In this document: positions 11,701 to 21,854 of the stretch, piece after piece
Layout: each line of letters starts with the position of its first letter
How positions within the stretch are numbered: the first letter of the stretch is position 1
From: Ilyonectria destructans
Taxonomy: Eukaryota; Ascomycota; Sordariomycetes; Hypocreales; Nectriaceae
Direction of reading: 5' to 3'
NCBI GenBank assembly: GCA_020740775.1
Contig: JAHEWK010000029.1
Location: 372,001 to 436,000 of the forward strand
DNA: 64,000 nucleotides
The notes under the pieces: generated by a model
Databases searched by the model: none
Seen by the model: only the letters and a program-made list of their open reading frames with translations
What the model was told of the DNA's origin: nothing
Translations under genes and position numbers: made by a program

Positions 11701-12279
11701 TTCTAGCTCCGATCATGGCCATTGATAGGGGCGGTGATACGTGAAGAACCAGTCTTGGGCCTGGTGCTTAAGACTGGCATTATATGTAACATCACGTGAG
11801 AAAGGAGACCTTATGCTCCCGTCCTCAATTGTAGTCTTAGCTCGTCATCCATCTTTCTACATCTACATGACAACCTCACTTTATGTGACCTCCGCGGTAT
11901 ATTCGCATCAGGCGGTACACCTTACGGGCGCTACACTTTTAGCAAACTCCTATTAGATCAAAACTTTGGAGGCCCTTCAGGACACCCCGCATCAGGCGGT
12001 GAAGCCGGTCTGCTCCACGAAAGCGCTGCCATGTCGGAAGACTTTGAAAGCAATGTGTTGTATGAGAGCGTGTCAGCAGTCGGGTGGTTAAGAGGAGAAA
12101 AAAGGTGTCTCCCTCGGGCAAGAAGCTTTCCATTCGACTGAGATATCGCTGATGTGCGACATCTGGCTGACAAGCTGGGCGTCGGGTCTACCAATCACCG
12201 GGGTTGACGCTAGACGGTCATCAGAGGCGCCCTGTATTGATTTGCCCGCTCACATCTCGAGCTACCTCAGTAGGTAGCA
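11701..12279. other. Intergenic stretch, nothing recognised
   Basis: Upstream of the oxidoreductase fragment. Several short open frames occur on both strands without family motifs. It probably holds the promoter of the minus-strand oxidoreductase remnant. Confidence 0.45.
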
Positions 12280-12559
12280 CCTGTTGAATTGGTGGCATGT
12301 TGGAACACCAGGGCTCCAGGGAGTCACATGAGAAACAGGAGATTGTCAGGCGATTCGGAAGGGGCTCGCCGAGCCTTCGGCCGGCTGGCCCGTATTAGGA
12401 AGAAAAGGAAAGCAAGACCTCCCTGATAAAAAGGGGGGGAGCTACAGTGAACAGATACACAATACACACACATGTTCAAGGTCATCATTTGGTCATACCA
12501 GCAATTCGACAGCACCCTTGACTAACATGGGCGCAATGGTACACCATCCCCACCCCTCA

Positions 12560-13340
12560 GCCGGACATTTAGGGCGTGATCGTATATAGTTCATGATATC
12601 TCGGACATCAACAAACATAGGTTTGATTTCTTCTGCAGATTTCCGTCGTCCAATAGATTTAGTTGTCTATCTCTCTACTTACTAAACGTCGCTATATACA
12701 TTCGCATAGTATATATAGAGTCTAGCCTTATTCGTATAGTTAAATATTAAAATAAAACAACTAAATAGTAAATTAGATTTTAAGAAGGTTAGACTTTTTT
12801 ATATTTAGGATAAAAATTTATATCTTAATTTTCATCTCTCTTTACTTAAGAATATAAATGTGAAGGGTTCTAATAGTGTAAATTACAGCTATATAGTCCT
12901 CATGCGTTTTACATTCGAGCTGAGGAAAGAAGAAAGAAAGAAAGAGAAAGGGACAGAAAATCCTGCGACAAAATAGAGTAAGTCGTCACCAGAGCAACAG
13001 TGTTCAGACCAGCAAGAGGACAAGGCACTGCCTTGTCCAGCAGGGCCTGGCCCGTTACAATAAAGATATAGTCTATTTTTTTAAATTTTACTATTAGAAG
13101 TTATACTTAATAGTATATTACTAGAATATAACCTAAATACTAATAATACTAAGGAACTTAGTATGAAATAAATCCTTAACTATAAGTAATATTATAAATA
13201 TACTAGGTATCTTATTAAGTAGGAAGAATATAGATATAAAGAAAATAGTTTGGAATCTATAAAATACTTAATAAACTATCTATATATCCTTCTAAATTGT
13301 TAGAAGGACTTTCCTTAAGAAGAGGCTTTAATCTGAAAGT
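12560..13340. other. AT-rich island
   Basis: Long runs of TA-rich sequence (for example 12690-12800 and 13070-13270) without genes, in sharp contrast to the GC-balanced flanks. In filamentous ascomycetes such islands are usually RIP-mutated repeats. A GC scan and RIP index would be needed to quantify this. Confidence 0.6.
12903..13059 (-). mobile_element. LTR-like fragment (minus strand)
   Basis: Read on the minus strand it starts TGTAACGGGCCAGG and runs into CTTTCTTTCTTC. The TGTMACGGGC start is shared with 13542 (minus) and with 32716 (plus), where it precedes a gag frame. It is therefore taken as a solo or broken LTR of the same family. No target duplication was found. Confidence 0.5.
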
Positions 13341-13385
13341 AGATTAATCCTTATTTGTGAACGGCCTCTAGTAGCTGGATTCCAG

Positions 13386-13542
13386 CCACCTAGTCCAGGA
13401 TGCTATTTACATCAAAGATGAAGAAGAAAGAAAGAAGTTCCCAAATGCCCCTGAGCTGTGGAACGATTTCTCATCCCTGGCGCGCACGAGCCTAGTACGT
13501 CTTGCGGCACAGCCGCAAGGATATGGGCCCTGGCCCGTGACA
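13386..13542 (-). mobile_element. LTR-like fragment (minus strand)
   Basis: Minus-strand start TGTCACGGGCCAGG, followed by an internal short palindrome (CTTGCGGCTGTGCCGCAAG) and a TTTCTTTCTTC run. The same start is seen at 32716. It directly abuts the right arm of the inverted repeat. Confidence 0.5.
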
Positions 13543-13648
13543 AGATCCCCAACGTAGGGATCTGTTGGATTGCTGGTATGACCAAAATGATGACCTTGAA
13601 CATGTGTGTGTATTCTGTATCTCTTTACTGTAGCTCCCCCCCTTTTCA

Positions 13649-14212
13649 TCAGGGAGGTCTTCCTTTCCTCTTCTTCCTAATACGGGCCAGCCGGCCGAAG
13701 GCTCGGCGAGCCCCTTCCGAATCGCCTGACAATCTCCTGTTTCTCACGTGACTCCCTGGAGCCCTGGTGTTCCAACATGCCTCCAATTCAACAGGATCAC
13801 CCTCTTTGTAAAGAAAGGACATTGGCGTCTGCAGAACGGTCGCGATGGGTAATCCGCAAATTCCGCAAAACGGATTGGACGCTGCGCGACAAGCCGGTTC
13901 GTGTTCTTTCAAAAAAGGTAGCACTGCACGTTGAAAACGATAAACGTATGAATCATCTTGCCGGGCATGGGATAGGGGCCTGACGAGACTCTTTGAAATC
14001 TCGTGAGTAAAATTCAGACCTTCAGGGATATTGTCGCAGAAAAATTGGAATCGAACCGGGCACATCGCTATATTCACGATGAAGAAGAGGACTATAAATG
14101 CTGTATCTTCCTTGCAATCAAATGAATTGACCACAATGCTTCTAATCGTGAGCTTTTGGGAGAGTGAGTGCCAGTGATATGACTTTGCCTGGGTTGCTAT
14201 TAAGGTTTCCAT
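13649..14212 (-). pseudogene. Conserved Cys-rich hypothetical protein, C-terminally replaced
   Basis: ATG 14212 opens a 187-codon frame. Residues up to about 145 look like a real conserved fungal protein: SLVRPLSHARQDDSYVYRFQ, a pattern HEPACRAA..FCGICG that suggests zinc binding, then TPMSFLYKEGDP. From about ACWNT onward the frame runs into the right arm of the inverted repeat and ends RKKRKGRPP, which belongs to the repeat. The natural C-terminus is therefore missing, presumably through the repeat insertion. The function is unknown. The similarity is from memory of unnamed fungal proteins and is moderate. Confidence 0.55.
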
Positions 14213-14393
14213 CAGGTTTTACAGAGAGCCGGGGATATGTTTCATGATCTCGACATGCCAATCACACCTCATTCACAGTCGAGCTTGCAACGATGTCACA
14301 ATAGCCGAGCTGCCGATCTTGCTTTAACTAAATTCATGTCAGCTCAAAATAATAAAATTTGCTCAAGGTACGTCGGTCGATTTTCGTCTCTAA

Positions 14394-14480
14394 CTTCGTT
14401 CCTCAAGGCTCTTCTGGGCAGACCGCCTGCGGTTTGCGTCTCCTGTAAAGACAAGAGCAATAATGCCTTGAGGAACGAAG
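14394..14480. repeat. Perfect 16-bp inverted repeat
   Basis: CTTCGTTCCTCAAGGC (14394-14409) and its exact complement (14465-14480) flank a 55-base loop. Further GAGGAACGAA-like direct copies follow. It could be a small palindromic MITE or a structured end of a larger repeat. Confidence 0.55.
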
Positions 14481-14761
14481 AGAGGAACGAACGAAGTGAC
14501 GAAAGGTTTTTATGCCGCCATCTTTTTCCGGGCCTCAAAATCACCTGACTCTTCCAATCAAAAGTTTTGCCCTTAAAACCCGTGCCTCGGCGCCTGACCA
14601 AACCCGTCGTGCTGTCTATCTTTTTCCGCGACGCCTTACGTCTCATACAACATGAACGAAAGAGGTAAGATGACTAATCGTAGCAGGGGGCAAGGGCGCC
14701 CAATACAGAGGCGCCCGGGCGCGCATTTAATTTTGCGCCAAGCTCCTGGGCGTGGCCATGG

Positions 14762-15535
14762 ACCAGACGTGCCACCACATCTAGCAAGATCCACAAGGAT
14801 AAGACTAGCGATAACCAAGCAGCGGCAAACAAGAACACTACCAGAAAGAGTCGGGAAATACTCGAAGCAGATAGACACGGCACTGCCAAGCAAGCATACC
14901 CGTACTCTATATGACCCGCTGAAGAGGAAGGAAGCAGACGTACTGTCGCAGCTCCGCACCGGAATGGCGAGACTTAACAGCTTTCTGTGCAAGATAGGAG
15001 CAATGGAATCGGACACTTGCGAATGCGGGCAAGCATCAGAGACAGTGGAACACTTCCTATTCCGCTGCACAAAATGGACCGCGCAACGAGAAGGCATGCT
15101 GCGATGCTCACAGACAAAGATGGGAAACCTATCATACTTCCTGGGAGGAAAGGCGGCGTCTGACGGTGACAAATGGGCGCCAGACATGCGGGCAGTACGG
15201 GCGACGATCAAATTTGCCATTGCAACGGGGAGGCTTGACATGGACCAGAAGCCTCAGGCACACTAACTATTCAGATTGAATCCTACTAACATCATACAGT
15301 CTCATTTTGGCAGACCGTGCTTCAGCTGCTGAGGATAGGATGCTGAACACTTGGAGAAATTGGCCTTCAAGCAGGCCTGTCACTGCATATACATCAGATT
15401 GGAACAGTCAGTAAAGTGAAATTGTGGGGCTTCGGGTGATTATGGAAGAACCGTACGAAACGAAAATAGCTTAGCGCAAAGGCCCTCTGGGGTGTGTCCC
15501 CCCGGGCGAAATAAAATCCATCCATCCATCCATGG
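14762..15535 (+). mobile_element. Nested 5'-truncated LINE copy with (ATCC)n tail
   Basis: A copy of the same LINE family holding only the region after RNase H: an open frame to 15266 with LSQLRTGMARLNSFL and the knuckle CECGQASETVEHFLFRC, then a 3' untranslated region matching that of the outer LINE (CAGACCGTGCTTCAGCTGCTGAGG). It ends CCGGGCGAAATAAA plus an (ATCC)n tail. CCATGG occurs at both borders (14756-14761 and 15530-15535) and is the likely target-site duplication; part of the right copy overlaps the ATCC tail, so its exact length is uncertain. Confidence 0.7.
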
Positions 15536-17022
15536 GCACGGAGCTCAGGTTCAAGGAACACATGGCCAAGGCCGCCACTAAAGGTCTCTCGGCAGCCATG
15601 TGTCTAAGAAGACTCAGGATGCTGCCACCACAAGCTGCCAGACAACTCTTCGTCGCAACCGTTGCCCCAGCCATGGACTACGCGTCTGTCGTATGGGCGC
15701 ATGCGCGCGGCGAAAGGGAATTGAAAGAGTTCAACAGGGCACAGAAAATAGGAGCGCGGGCCATCACGGGAGCCTTCCAGACGGTGGCGAGGGCAGTAGC
15801 TGAAGCAGAAGCCAACATCCAAACAGTACACGAGCGACATGCTCTGGCTGGAATGAAGTTGTACATCAATATGCACACGCTGCCAAAGAAGCACCCGCTA
15901 ACGACACTCAAAGTATCAGTGAGTCGAAGGTACATCTCGCCGATGAAGAGACTGGCGCTTGCCCTCGGCGAGAGCGGAATCGGGCGGATGGAAACAATCG
16001 AAGCCTATGCAGCACCGCCGTGGCACGCCCGCGTGTCGTTGGTGTGCGAGGTAGAGCGGAAGATGGCGATAGCGGCAGCCAATAGTGCCGAAGACATCAC
16101 CATCACGACCAGCGCTTCGGACAAAGGAGGAATGGTGGGCATGGGAGGCATCATCAGCCACAGAGCAGCAGGGCAAGCGAACAGAGTCGTGGCCAGGTAC
16201 TCGGTCACCCTCGGCTCTCGAGACGACCAGAACCCCTACACGGCCGAGTTGGGGGCGATAGCGATGGCATTGCGATGCATGCCTGACGGACTACGGGACC
16301 GAAGACTTACCATACTATCAAGCGGCCAGTCAGCTCTGAAGGCGATCGCGCGACCGCGACAACAATCGGGACAGTGCGCCATCCGGGAAGTCTACAACCA
16401 CATCCGACGGCTGGGAAAAGGCAACAACAGTGTTAAAATGATATGGGTACCGTCCCGGGACGACGCGTTCCCCTTGGGACCCAAGGCGAAGAGACAGGCG
16501 CAGAGAGCAACCGAAGCAGGACGTACGGCAGAGACGCCGCCATACCAAGCTCGATCGACGCGGACAAGACTGGCGAGAGCACAGCTACAACAGCATCAGG
16601 CGCTACCGGACAGAGTGGGCGGCTTCTCCAAGAGGATGGACAAAGCACTGCCAGGAAAACACACAAAGGTGCTATACGACGGACTGAAGAGGCGCGAAGC
16701 AGACACGCTTTCACAGTTACGTACGGGAATGGCGAGGATCAATAGCTACCTGTCGAGGATCGGCGCGGTGGAATCAGACTTGTGTGATTGCGGACGGGCA
16801 ACCGAGACGATGGAACATTTTCTCTTTCGCTGCAGCAAGTGGGATGCACAACGCGAAGGCATGCGGCGAATCGGACAAAGCGAGGTGGGAAACCTCTCAT
16901 TCTTTCTGGGAGGAAAGTCGGCGTTGGAGGGACCGAGATGGTCACCTAACCTACAGGCGGTGCGAGCAACAATCAAATTCGCGATGGAGACAGGAAGACT
17001 AGGGCCAAGGGAGGAGAATTGA
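15532..17022 (+). pseudogene. LINE polyprotein remnant: RT end, RNase H, Cys knuckle
   Basis: An open frame of 496 codons. Residues 1-100 match the end of a Tad-like reverse transcriptase (LRRLRMLPPQAARQLFVATV, then MDYASVVWAHA). RNase H spans about 186-310: the first acidic block is TTSASDKGGMVGMGG, with Glu in YTAELGAIAMAL, but the expected Asp of SDNQSAL is missing here (SSGQSALKAI), so RNase H is probably inactive. A CDCGRATETMEHFLFRC knuckle is near residue 425. The ATG is an accident of the nested LINE's target site and not a real start. Confidence 0.75.
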
Positions 17023-17310
17023 ACATACTAACAACCAGAACTAGAAAATACTAACACAACACAGCCTCATTTTGACAGACCACGCTTCAGCTGCTGAGGA
17101 TAAGATGCTGAACACTTGGAGAAAATGGCCTTCAAGCAGGCCTGTCAGAAAGAGTCAAGCGAGGCCAAAAGAAAGCGATGCAGGGAGAGAAAGTGGGGCT
17201 TTACTTTGTGGTCAGGATTGAAGGTGGCAGAAATGTAAATAGCATAGCGTATTCCATGGCCCTATGAGATCCGTTCTCCCGGGCGTAATAAATCTACTAC
17301 TACTAATGTC

Positions 17311-17676
17311 ATGATTGGATCCGGCGTGGCGGACTACGTCATTCAGCCCAACGTGACAGCGCTTGGGATTCAATTGATGAAGTGGAATGGGAAGCAAGGG
17401 TTTCAAAAGGCACCTCACAACGACTTCCGCATTCCAATCGTCAAAAACAACGATAATGATGTCCCGAACTGGACCGGCGGCAGCGTTCAAGGATCCGTCC
17501 ACACTGAGCGCGGCTTCACACATTTGATAGTGAAGACGAGCGGTCATATGGTGCCGCAGTACGCTCCGGCTGCTGCGTTCAGGCAACTGGAGTACACTCT
17601 GGGACGTGTCAAGTCGTTGTCCGACGGAGCGCCGTTCTCTGTGAACATCTCCACGACATTCAAGTGGCCATACTAA
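17311..17676 (+). pseudogene. Serine carboxypeptidase (S10), C-terminal fragment
   Basis: The frame encodes the last 121 residues of a secreted S10 serine carboxypeptidase: IGSGVADYVIQPNVTAL, with the Asp of the catalytic triad expected here, WNGKQGFQKAP, and LIVKTSGHMVPQYAP with the catalytic His. Family members have about 500-600 residues. The N-terminal part with the nucleophile Ser is absent because a LINE 3' tail abuts the fragment at 17306. I found no matching 5' half to the left of the LINEs, so a deletion probably came with, or after, the insertion. The enzyme would cleave C-terminal residues in the vacuole or outside the cell. Confidence 0.75.
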
Positions 17677-17885
17677 GTGGGGATGCGGTGAAGCTCTGCT
17701 GAGGATTGAGACCATAGTCTAAAAAGGGTAGAAATAGCATCAACGACTGTGGAACAAAGGCGAGATATTGGCAAGCGAGTTAAATCAAGAGACATGGCAA
17801 TTATTCCAGACCTTCTGATGAAAACTTCTCGAAATTGACGCCGCCTCATCAAACACTTTCGAACTTTTGGGCTATCCTGTGTGAT

Positions 17886-19938
17886 CTAGAAACTTCTGCC
17901 CTCGTCCTTGGCCCTGCCTTCACCACCTGTGAACCTCTCTTCTTCAACTACCACTGCCTTGGGCAGCGCAAAAGCCAATCCAAAGAATACAAACAACGCC
18001 CACTTCCATCTGAATGGATTTATAACAACGCAGAAGAAAACCCACCACAGCAGTTCCAAATAAGTAAAAAAGTCAAAGGCACCAGTCGGGCTGCTCAGCT
18101 TCAGGAACTTGGTCATGTCGATCCAACGCTCCATCCAGTACGGCCTTGGGCGGGTAAGAGGATCGACCAAGAACATAAGCAGGATGCGTGTGTAGATTCC
18201 GATATGCCAGTTACCGACTGTTCCAATGGCCGATATGTAGGTGCAGTTGATTGCTGAAATGGATGGGTGCTTGGGTGGGAAGGTCTGGAGATACCAGTTC
18301 GGCGGTTGGTAAGGATCCTCGAAGCAGTCATTTGGAAGAAAGCTTAGAGAGGGCCTCTTGAAACCGGTCGCCATAACAACAATATCGGCTTCGATGACCT
18401 CCTGATGCCCGGGGCCGTCCTTGGAAACACCTTTGGCACGACGATTGACCACGACACCGCTTTCAGTGAATTCCTCGATGTCGCAGCGAACCCATTCAGC
18501 TTTCCCCTCTCTCAGCTTATCCATAACATCTGAGTTCACCATGGGGGTATCCATGAAAATGCCTTTGTCAGATGGCGCAATACTCTCCATGTCTCGGTAG
18601 AAGAGTTTCCTGAGAAGGAATTCGGGGATGATTGAAAAGCTCGTCTCTTGGCCAAAGATGTTGTAGCTCAACAAGGTATCGACGAAGACATTCCGGGGAA
18701 TGATCCATTTGTCGGAGCGAGATAGAATGCTCGTTTTGGCAGCCTTTTCCAGGCTTCGAAATCGATCGTATAGATCGATTCTGAGCCCTGATCGATCGAT
18801 TTATATCGATCGTCACCCTCAATCGATCGATATCGATCGAGCGGCCCTCTCAGTCGATCGATATCGATCGATCAAATCGATCAGACAGAGCCTCACGTGA
18901 CGAGGCAACGAAGCTGCGGAATCCTAAAAAGGAAGGTGGTGGGGCGCCTTCCTCCTTAGAAAGCAATCAACAGCAGCGTCTCTCCACCAATCGCGCCTGC
19001 CAGGGGTGCTTTGTGGGACATGCGGTGTTGCGGTCCACACAGAGGCAGAATCCAGGGTAGCCTACCCTGCACCTCACCGATTTATATATGGTCTACCCGA
19101 TCGACGATCAAATCGATCGATCAGGACTTGTAATCGATCGATATCGATCGACTGGCGGCTCTGATCGATCGATCGAAATCGAAATCGAATCGATTAATCG
19201 AATCGATCAAATCGATTGGTCGATCGATTTCGAAGCTTGGCCTTTTCAGAAGCGGCGAATTCGAGTGCTTCAACGGCACTTGCTCCTCCGCCGACGACAG
19301 CAATCTTCTTGCCTCGGGCATCCTTGCTATAGAAAGGTTAGATGTCTGGGATCAAAGACTCTCAAAGATTTCTTACCCAGTCAGCTCGCTCGAATGGTAG
19401 ATGTCGCCTTTGAACGTTTCCATTCCTTGAATATGTGGCATCTTTGGTGCACCGCATGTTCCAATTGCAACAATAACACCGTCGAATTTACCCAACGAAG
19501 GATCGTTGACTATCCACTTGCCGTCCTCTCGGAAGACTTTGTCGATCTTGGTATCAAAGCGTGTGCGTTCATGCAGGCCATAACGACGCCAAAGCTTTTG
19601 CACTTGTGTGACAATTTCCTGGCGGCTGGGGTATCCGCGTTTCCACTGGACGGAAGGATGCAATTGAGGAGGAAAGCACGTACGGTCCAGATCCCGCCAA
19701 CTTGATCCTCAGATCCACCTTCGAAAATAACAGTGCCAAACCCATGGCCGACGCAATGAGCTGCTGAGGTGACACCGGTGATTCCAGCTCCAATTACTGC
19801 AATGTTCGGTCGACGCAGCTTAGCATTTGGTCGAGGCGGTATCGGAGACAACAGCTTGTCTGTCAGCCATTGTAGCAGCCCGTACAGGAAGAGTAACGGG
19901 TGAATCAAAGGATTTTCGAGGCGAGGCTTTGAAGACAT
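17886..19938 (-). pseudogene. Flavin-containing monooxygenase, split by a hAT-like MITE
   Basis: Class B flavin monooxygenase of the dimethylaniline/FMO type, using FAD and NADPH. Start ATG 19938. Visible are an N-terminal hydrophobic stretch, the FAD motif VIGAGITG (about residue 48), the FMO signature FKGDIYHSSEL, the NADPH motif VVGGGASAVEAL, the ATG-type motif VVMATGFKRP, and a C-terminal membrane segment. A 50-bp intron (19327-19376) is clear. The coding exon is split by a 490-bp MITE at 18750-19239; removing it and one 8-bp duplication rejoins EFAASEKA to AKTSILSRSDKW in frame. A second defect is that between GGIWT and WKRGYP about 20 family residues are missing and only a 38-bp GTACGT..CCAG remnant remains, so a deletion is likely. 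Stop TAG 17886-17888. Confidence 0.85.
18750..19239. mobile_element. hAT-like MITE with 8-bp target duplication
   Basis: 490-bp non-coding insertion in the FMO exon. The ends read inward as CAGGCTTCGAAATCGATCG and CAAGCTTCGAAATCGATCG, a 19-bp terminal inverted repeat with one mismatch. The flanks carry the 8-bp direct duplication GCCTTTTC at 18742-18749 and 19240-19247. CA-starting ends and 8-bp duplications are hallmarks of the hAT superfamily. Dense ATCGATCG motifs fill about 120 bp inside each end and probably act as subterminal transposase-binding repeats. The centre has a palindrome AGGGTAGCCTACCCT. It has no coding capacity, so it would depend on a transposase from elsewhere. Confidence 0.88.
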
Positions 19939-20445
19939 TTTCGGTACAGAGCCTGCCGTACAGATCAGCCTCAAGTTCAATTGAAGGACTAGGAACTGAA
20001 TTGAAGAGTTGGAAGCTCGCGTCTTTATGCGATCTTTTCTAGCGCCGGGATTACTGCATATGCTTGATGTTATCACATGAAAATGGGTCGTTATCACATG
20101 TTGATCTTACGTGGCGATGACGTCAAAAAACTTGAAATCGCTCGCCAGATGATTTACGACGACCTGACATTTGAAGGTTACGTCATCGAGTATCGAACAA
20201 CGGGGCATTAGTCCACTACGCAGTAATAGCATCCGTCCAACTGCTTAAAGCCATGCATTGCCTGGTCAATGATCTTCCTTGTTGATGGTATCCGCTACGA
20301 ATATTCCCGCAGACCAGGTTCTACTAGCATCAATCTGCGTGGCTTTGCTAATTCGCGTGGAAGAGTGGAATCACCATCGCCATCGCCATCGCCATCGCCA
20401 TCGCCATCGCCATCGTGACAGCAATCCCGAGCCCTATCAGTCAAG
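19939..20445. promoter_or_regulatory. Shared divergent promoter, FMO and SigF-like gene
   Basis: The 507-bp space between two divergent starts has candidate sites: a palindromic bZIP/CRE site TGACGTCA (20118-20125), a half-site TTACGTCA (20178-20185), TTACGTGG (20107-20114), and two identical TTATCACATG copies 21 bp apart (20070-20079, 20091-20100) that contain GATA-type cores. These are sequence matches only, with no evidence of binding. Confidence 0.45.
20374..20415. repeat. (CCATCG)7 microsatellite
   Basis: Seven perfect tandem copies of CCATCG lie 31 bp before the SigF-like start codon, in its presumed 5' leader. The copy number may vary between strains. Confidence 0.85.
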
Positions 20446-21174
20446 ATGGAAAATCCCAGTGAGTCCAACTGCTACCGCCGATGTAGCGATACTAATAAAC
20501 GCAGCAAAGGAAATCGAGGGCGTCATCAAAGCCCTCACGCATGGCAACCCCAAGAAACAAGAGGCCACTTTATCACGACATTTCCTACAAAATGCATCAT
20601 TCTCACATCCTTATTGTCACGTCCCGTCCTTTTCCAAAGGTTTGATCCCTTTTTTCAAGGGTCTCGATTCTCGATGGGTACTTTTGGCAATTTACCGATG
20701 GTATCGCATACTCAGCCCTCATATCGATATCAAGATCGACTCAGTTGGTTAGTATTGGACAGGTGAGTAAAGCTATGCCAGTCGCTAAGCGTATGCACAG
20801 CATTCGATCAAAGTCGGGAGATTCTCTACGTAACAATTCGACAGACATTCGCCGTGTGGTTCATTCCCTTCTACAAAGCTCCTGTTCGACTCGTCTCCGT
20901 CCTGCAGCTCACCCAGCAACCTGCTACATCGGCGCCCGAGGACAGCATGGTGTCCAACGGCTCTGACCGGGACAAGAACCTGTACTACATTACCAGTCAA
21001 GAGGACTTGTACCCAGCCACGGATTGTTTCCAGTTCTTACTACCAAAATTAGGGCCGCTCATATGGTTCATGTGGCAGCTTTTCAGTACATGCCTCTGTG
21101 TTATGGGCTCATTGCTATTTTTACCACTTTATGTATTCTTGAACCAGGGGGAAGAAGTTGATAGCGTGCTATAA
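20446..21174 (+). CDS. SigF-like NTF2-like domain protein
   Basis: Intact three-exon gene: 20446-20458, 20505-20747, 20801-21174, 209 residues. The first exon encodes only MENP plus one base. Introns are 46 bp (GTGAGT..GCAG, branch ACTAATAA) and 53 bp (GTTAGT..ACAG). The splices rebuild MENPTKEIEGVIKALTHG and DSVAFDQSREILYV, which match the fungal SigF-like NTF2 pattern as I remember it. Other family-like blocks are ASFSHPYC, IYRWYRILSPHIDI and WFIPFYKAPVRL. The C-terminus has a membrane segment (LIWFMWQLFSTCLCVMGSLL region), so it is probably membrane-anchored. The biochemical role of the family in fungi is not established. It is divergent from the FMO gene. Confidence 0.85.
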
Positions 21175-21854
21175 GGGACGGCAGCGGCTGAATTTTACAT
21201 CTTCCGCGACTTCTATGTATCCTTCGAAATATGCTCGTATTTGTAGGAGAGGCACTCTCCTAAAGGCCGTCGATGGCAATATATCTGAACTTAATCCCTG
21301 CAGCTTACTGAAACAGCACTTGGAATCCTCACAGTATCATCAGCGGCGAGTCATCATACATAGCCGAGATTCAAAAGGAACAACCATCCACTGGGTTGCC
21401 AGCCTTTGATATCTTGCTGGGAGTACGGCCCCGGTACGTAGCATGCAAACTAATTTTTCTAACCTTACGACGACGAGCACATTGACGCAAATATTCCTAA
21501 ACGGGTCAACCTTTATGTTTCAGCTCATCAATCAAATACGGCACTTTACCTTTTGAATACTTTGTGCAGTCATCCATTCTTCCTTTGGGTATCAGTGGTA
21601 TCACTAAGATGTGGACTTCCCATTCTCGTTGCAATGACAGTCGTGGTAAGTTGTCGGCCTAGAACATGTGATATTTGTACTGAAGTATCACTCAAACCTA
21701 GTCAGTGAGTAATTTATTTCAACTGATAGTAGCTAACCTCCAGTCTCATGATACATGCGGGCACCCGGTGACCTGGTCTTCGTCGTTAGATGCTGCATGA
21801 ACAAAGAACAAAGCCACCGCCACTCATGACGTGCTTAAACCTCTGGTGCTGTAT
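21175..21854. other. Intergenic stretch, nothing recognised
   Basis: Convergent space between the SigF-like gene and a minus-strand Gln-rich remnant. It is AT-richer than its flanks and short frames lack family motifs. Confidence 0.45.

Larger units (their letters stand above)
12280..13795. repeat. Large inverted repeat with 233-bp arms around an AT-rich core
   Basis: Bases 12280-12512 and 13563-13795 are near-identical inverted copies with only scattered differences. Each arm holds 25-30 bp of the conserved gene on the right flank, a frame ending RKKRKGRPP, a purine run like a polypurine tract (AAAAGGGGGGGAG), and a stretch of alternating AC/GT. The roughly 1-kb core is mostly very AT-rich and holds two LTR-like scraps. 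The outer flanks do not match. The arms look like duplicated retrotransposon-end plus host sequence, not classic transposon ends, but a foldback element is possible. Confidence 0.75.
14735..17306 (+). mobile_element. Tad-like LINE, 5'-truncated, carrying a nested LINE
   Basis: Non-LTR retrotransposon remnant. The left piece ends at KLLGVAM (14740-14761) and the frame resumes at 15532 with GTELRFKEHMAKAATKGL, the same reverse-transcriptase segment, so the two pieces are one element split by the insertion 14762-15529. It continues through the end of reverse transcriptase, an RNase H domain, and a C-terminal Cys/His knuckle. The 3' end is CCCGGGCGTAATAAAT followed by a (CTA)n tail at about 17294-17305. 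LINE proteins copy their RNA into DNA at a nicked target. The element is heavily 5'-truncated and not autonomous. The carboxypeptidase remnant starts right after the tail. Confidence 0.75.

Noticed and set aside
18700..19321. Frames rich in RSIDID/DRSI repeats on both strands
   Set aside because: They are produced by the ATCGATCG array of the MITE and are not protein coding.
20279..20445. His-Arg repeat protein (HRHRHRHR) upstream of the SigF-like gene
   Set aside because: It is a translation of the (CCATCG)n microsatellite in the leader; the spliced model starting at 20446 explains the gene.
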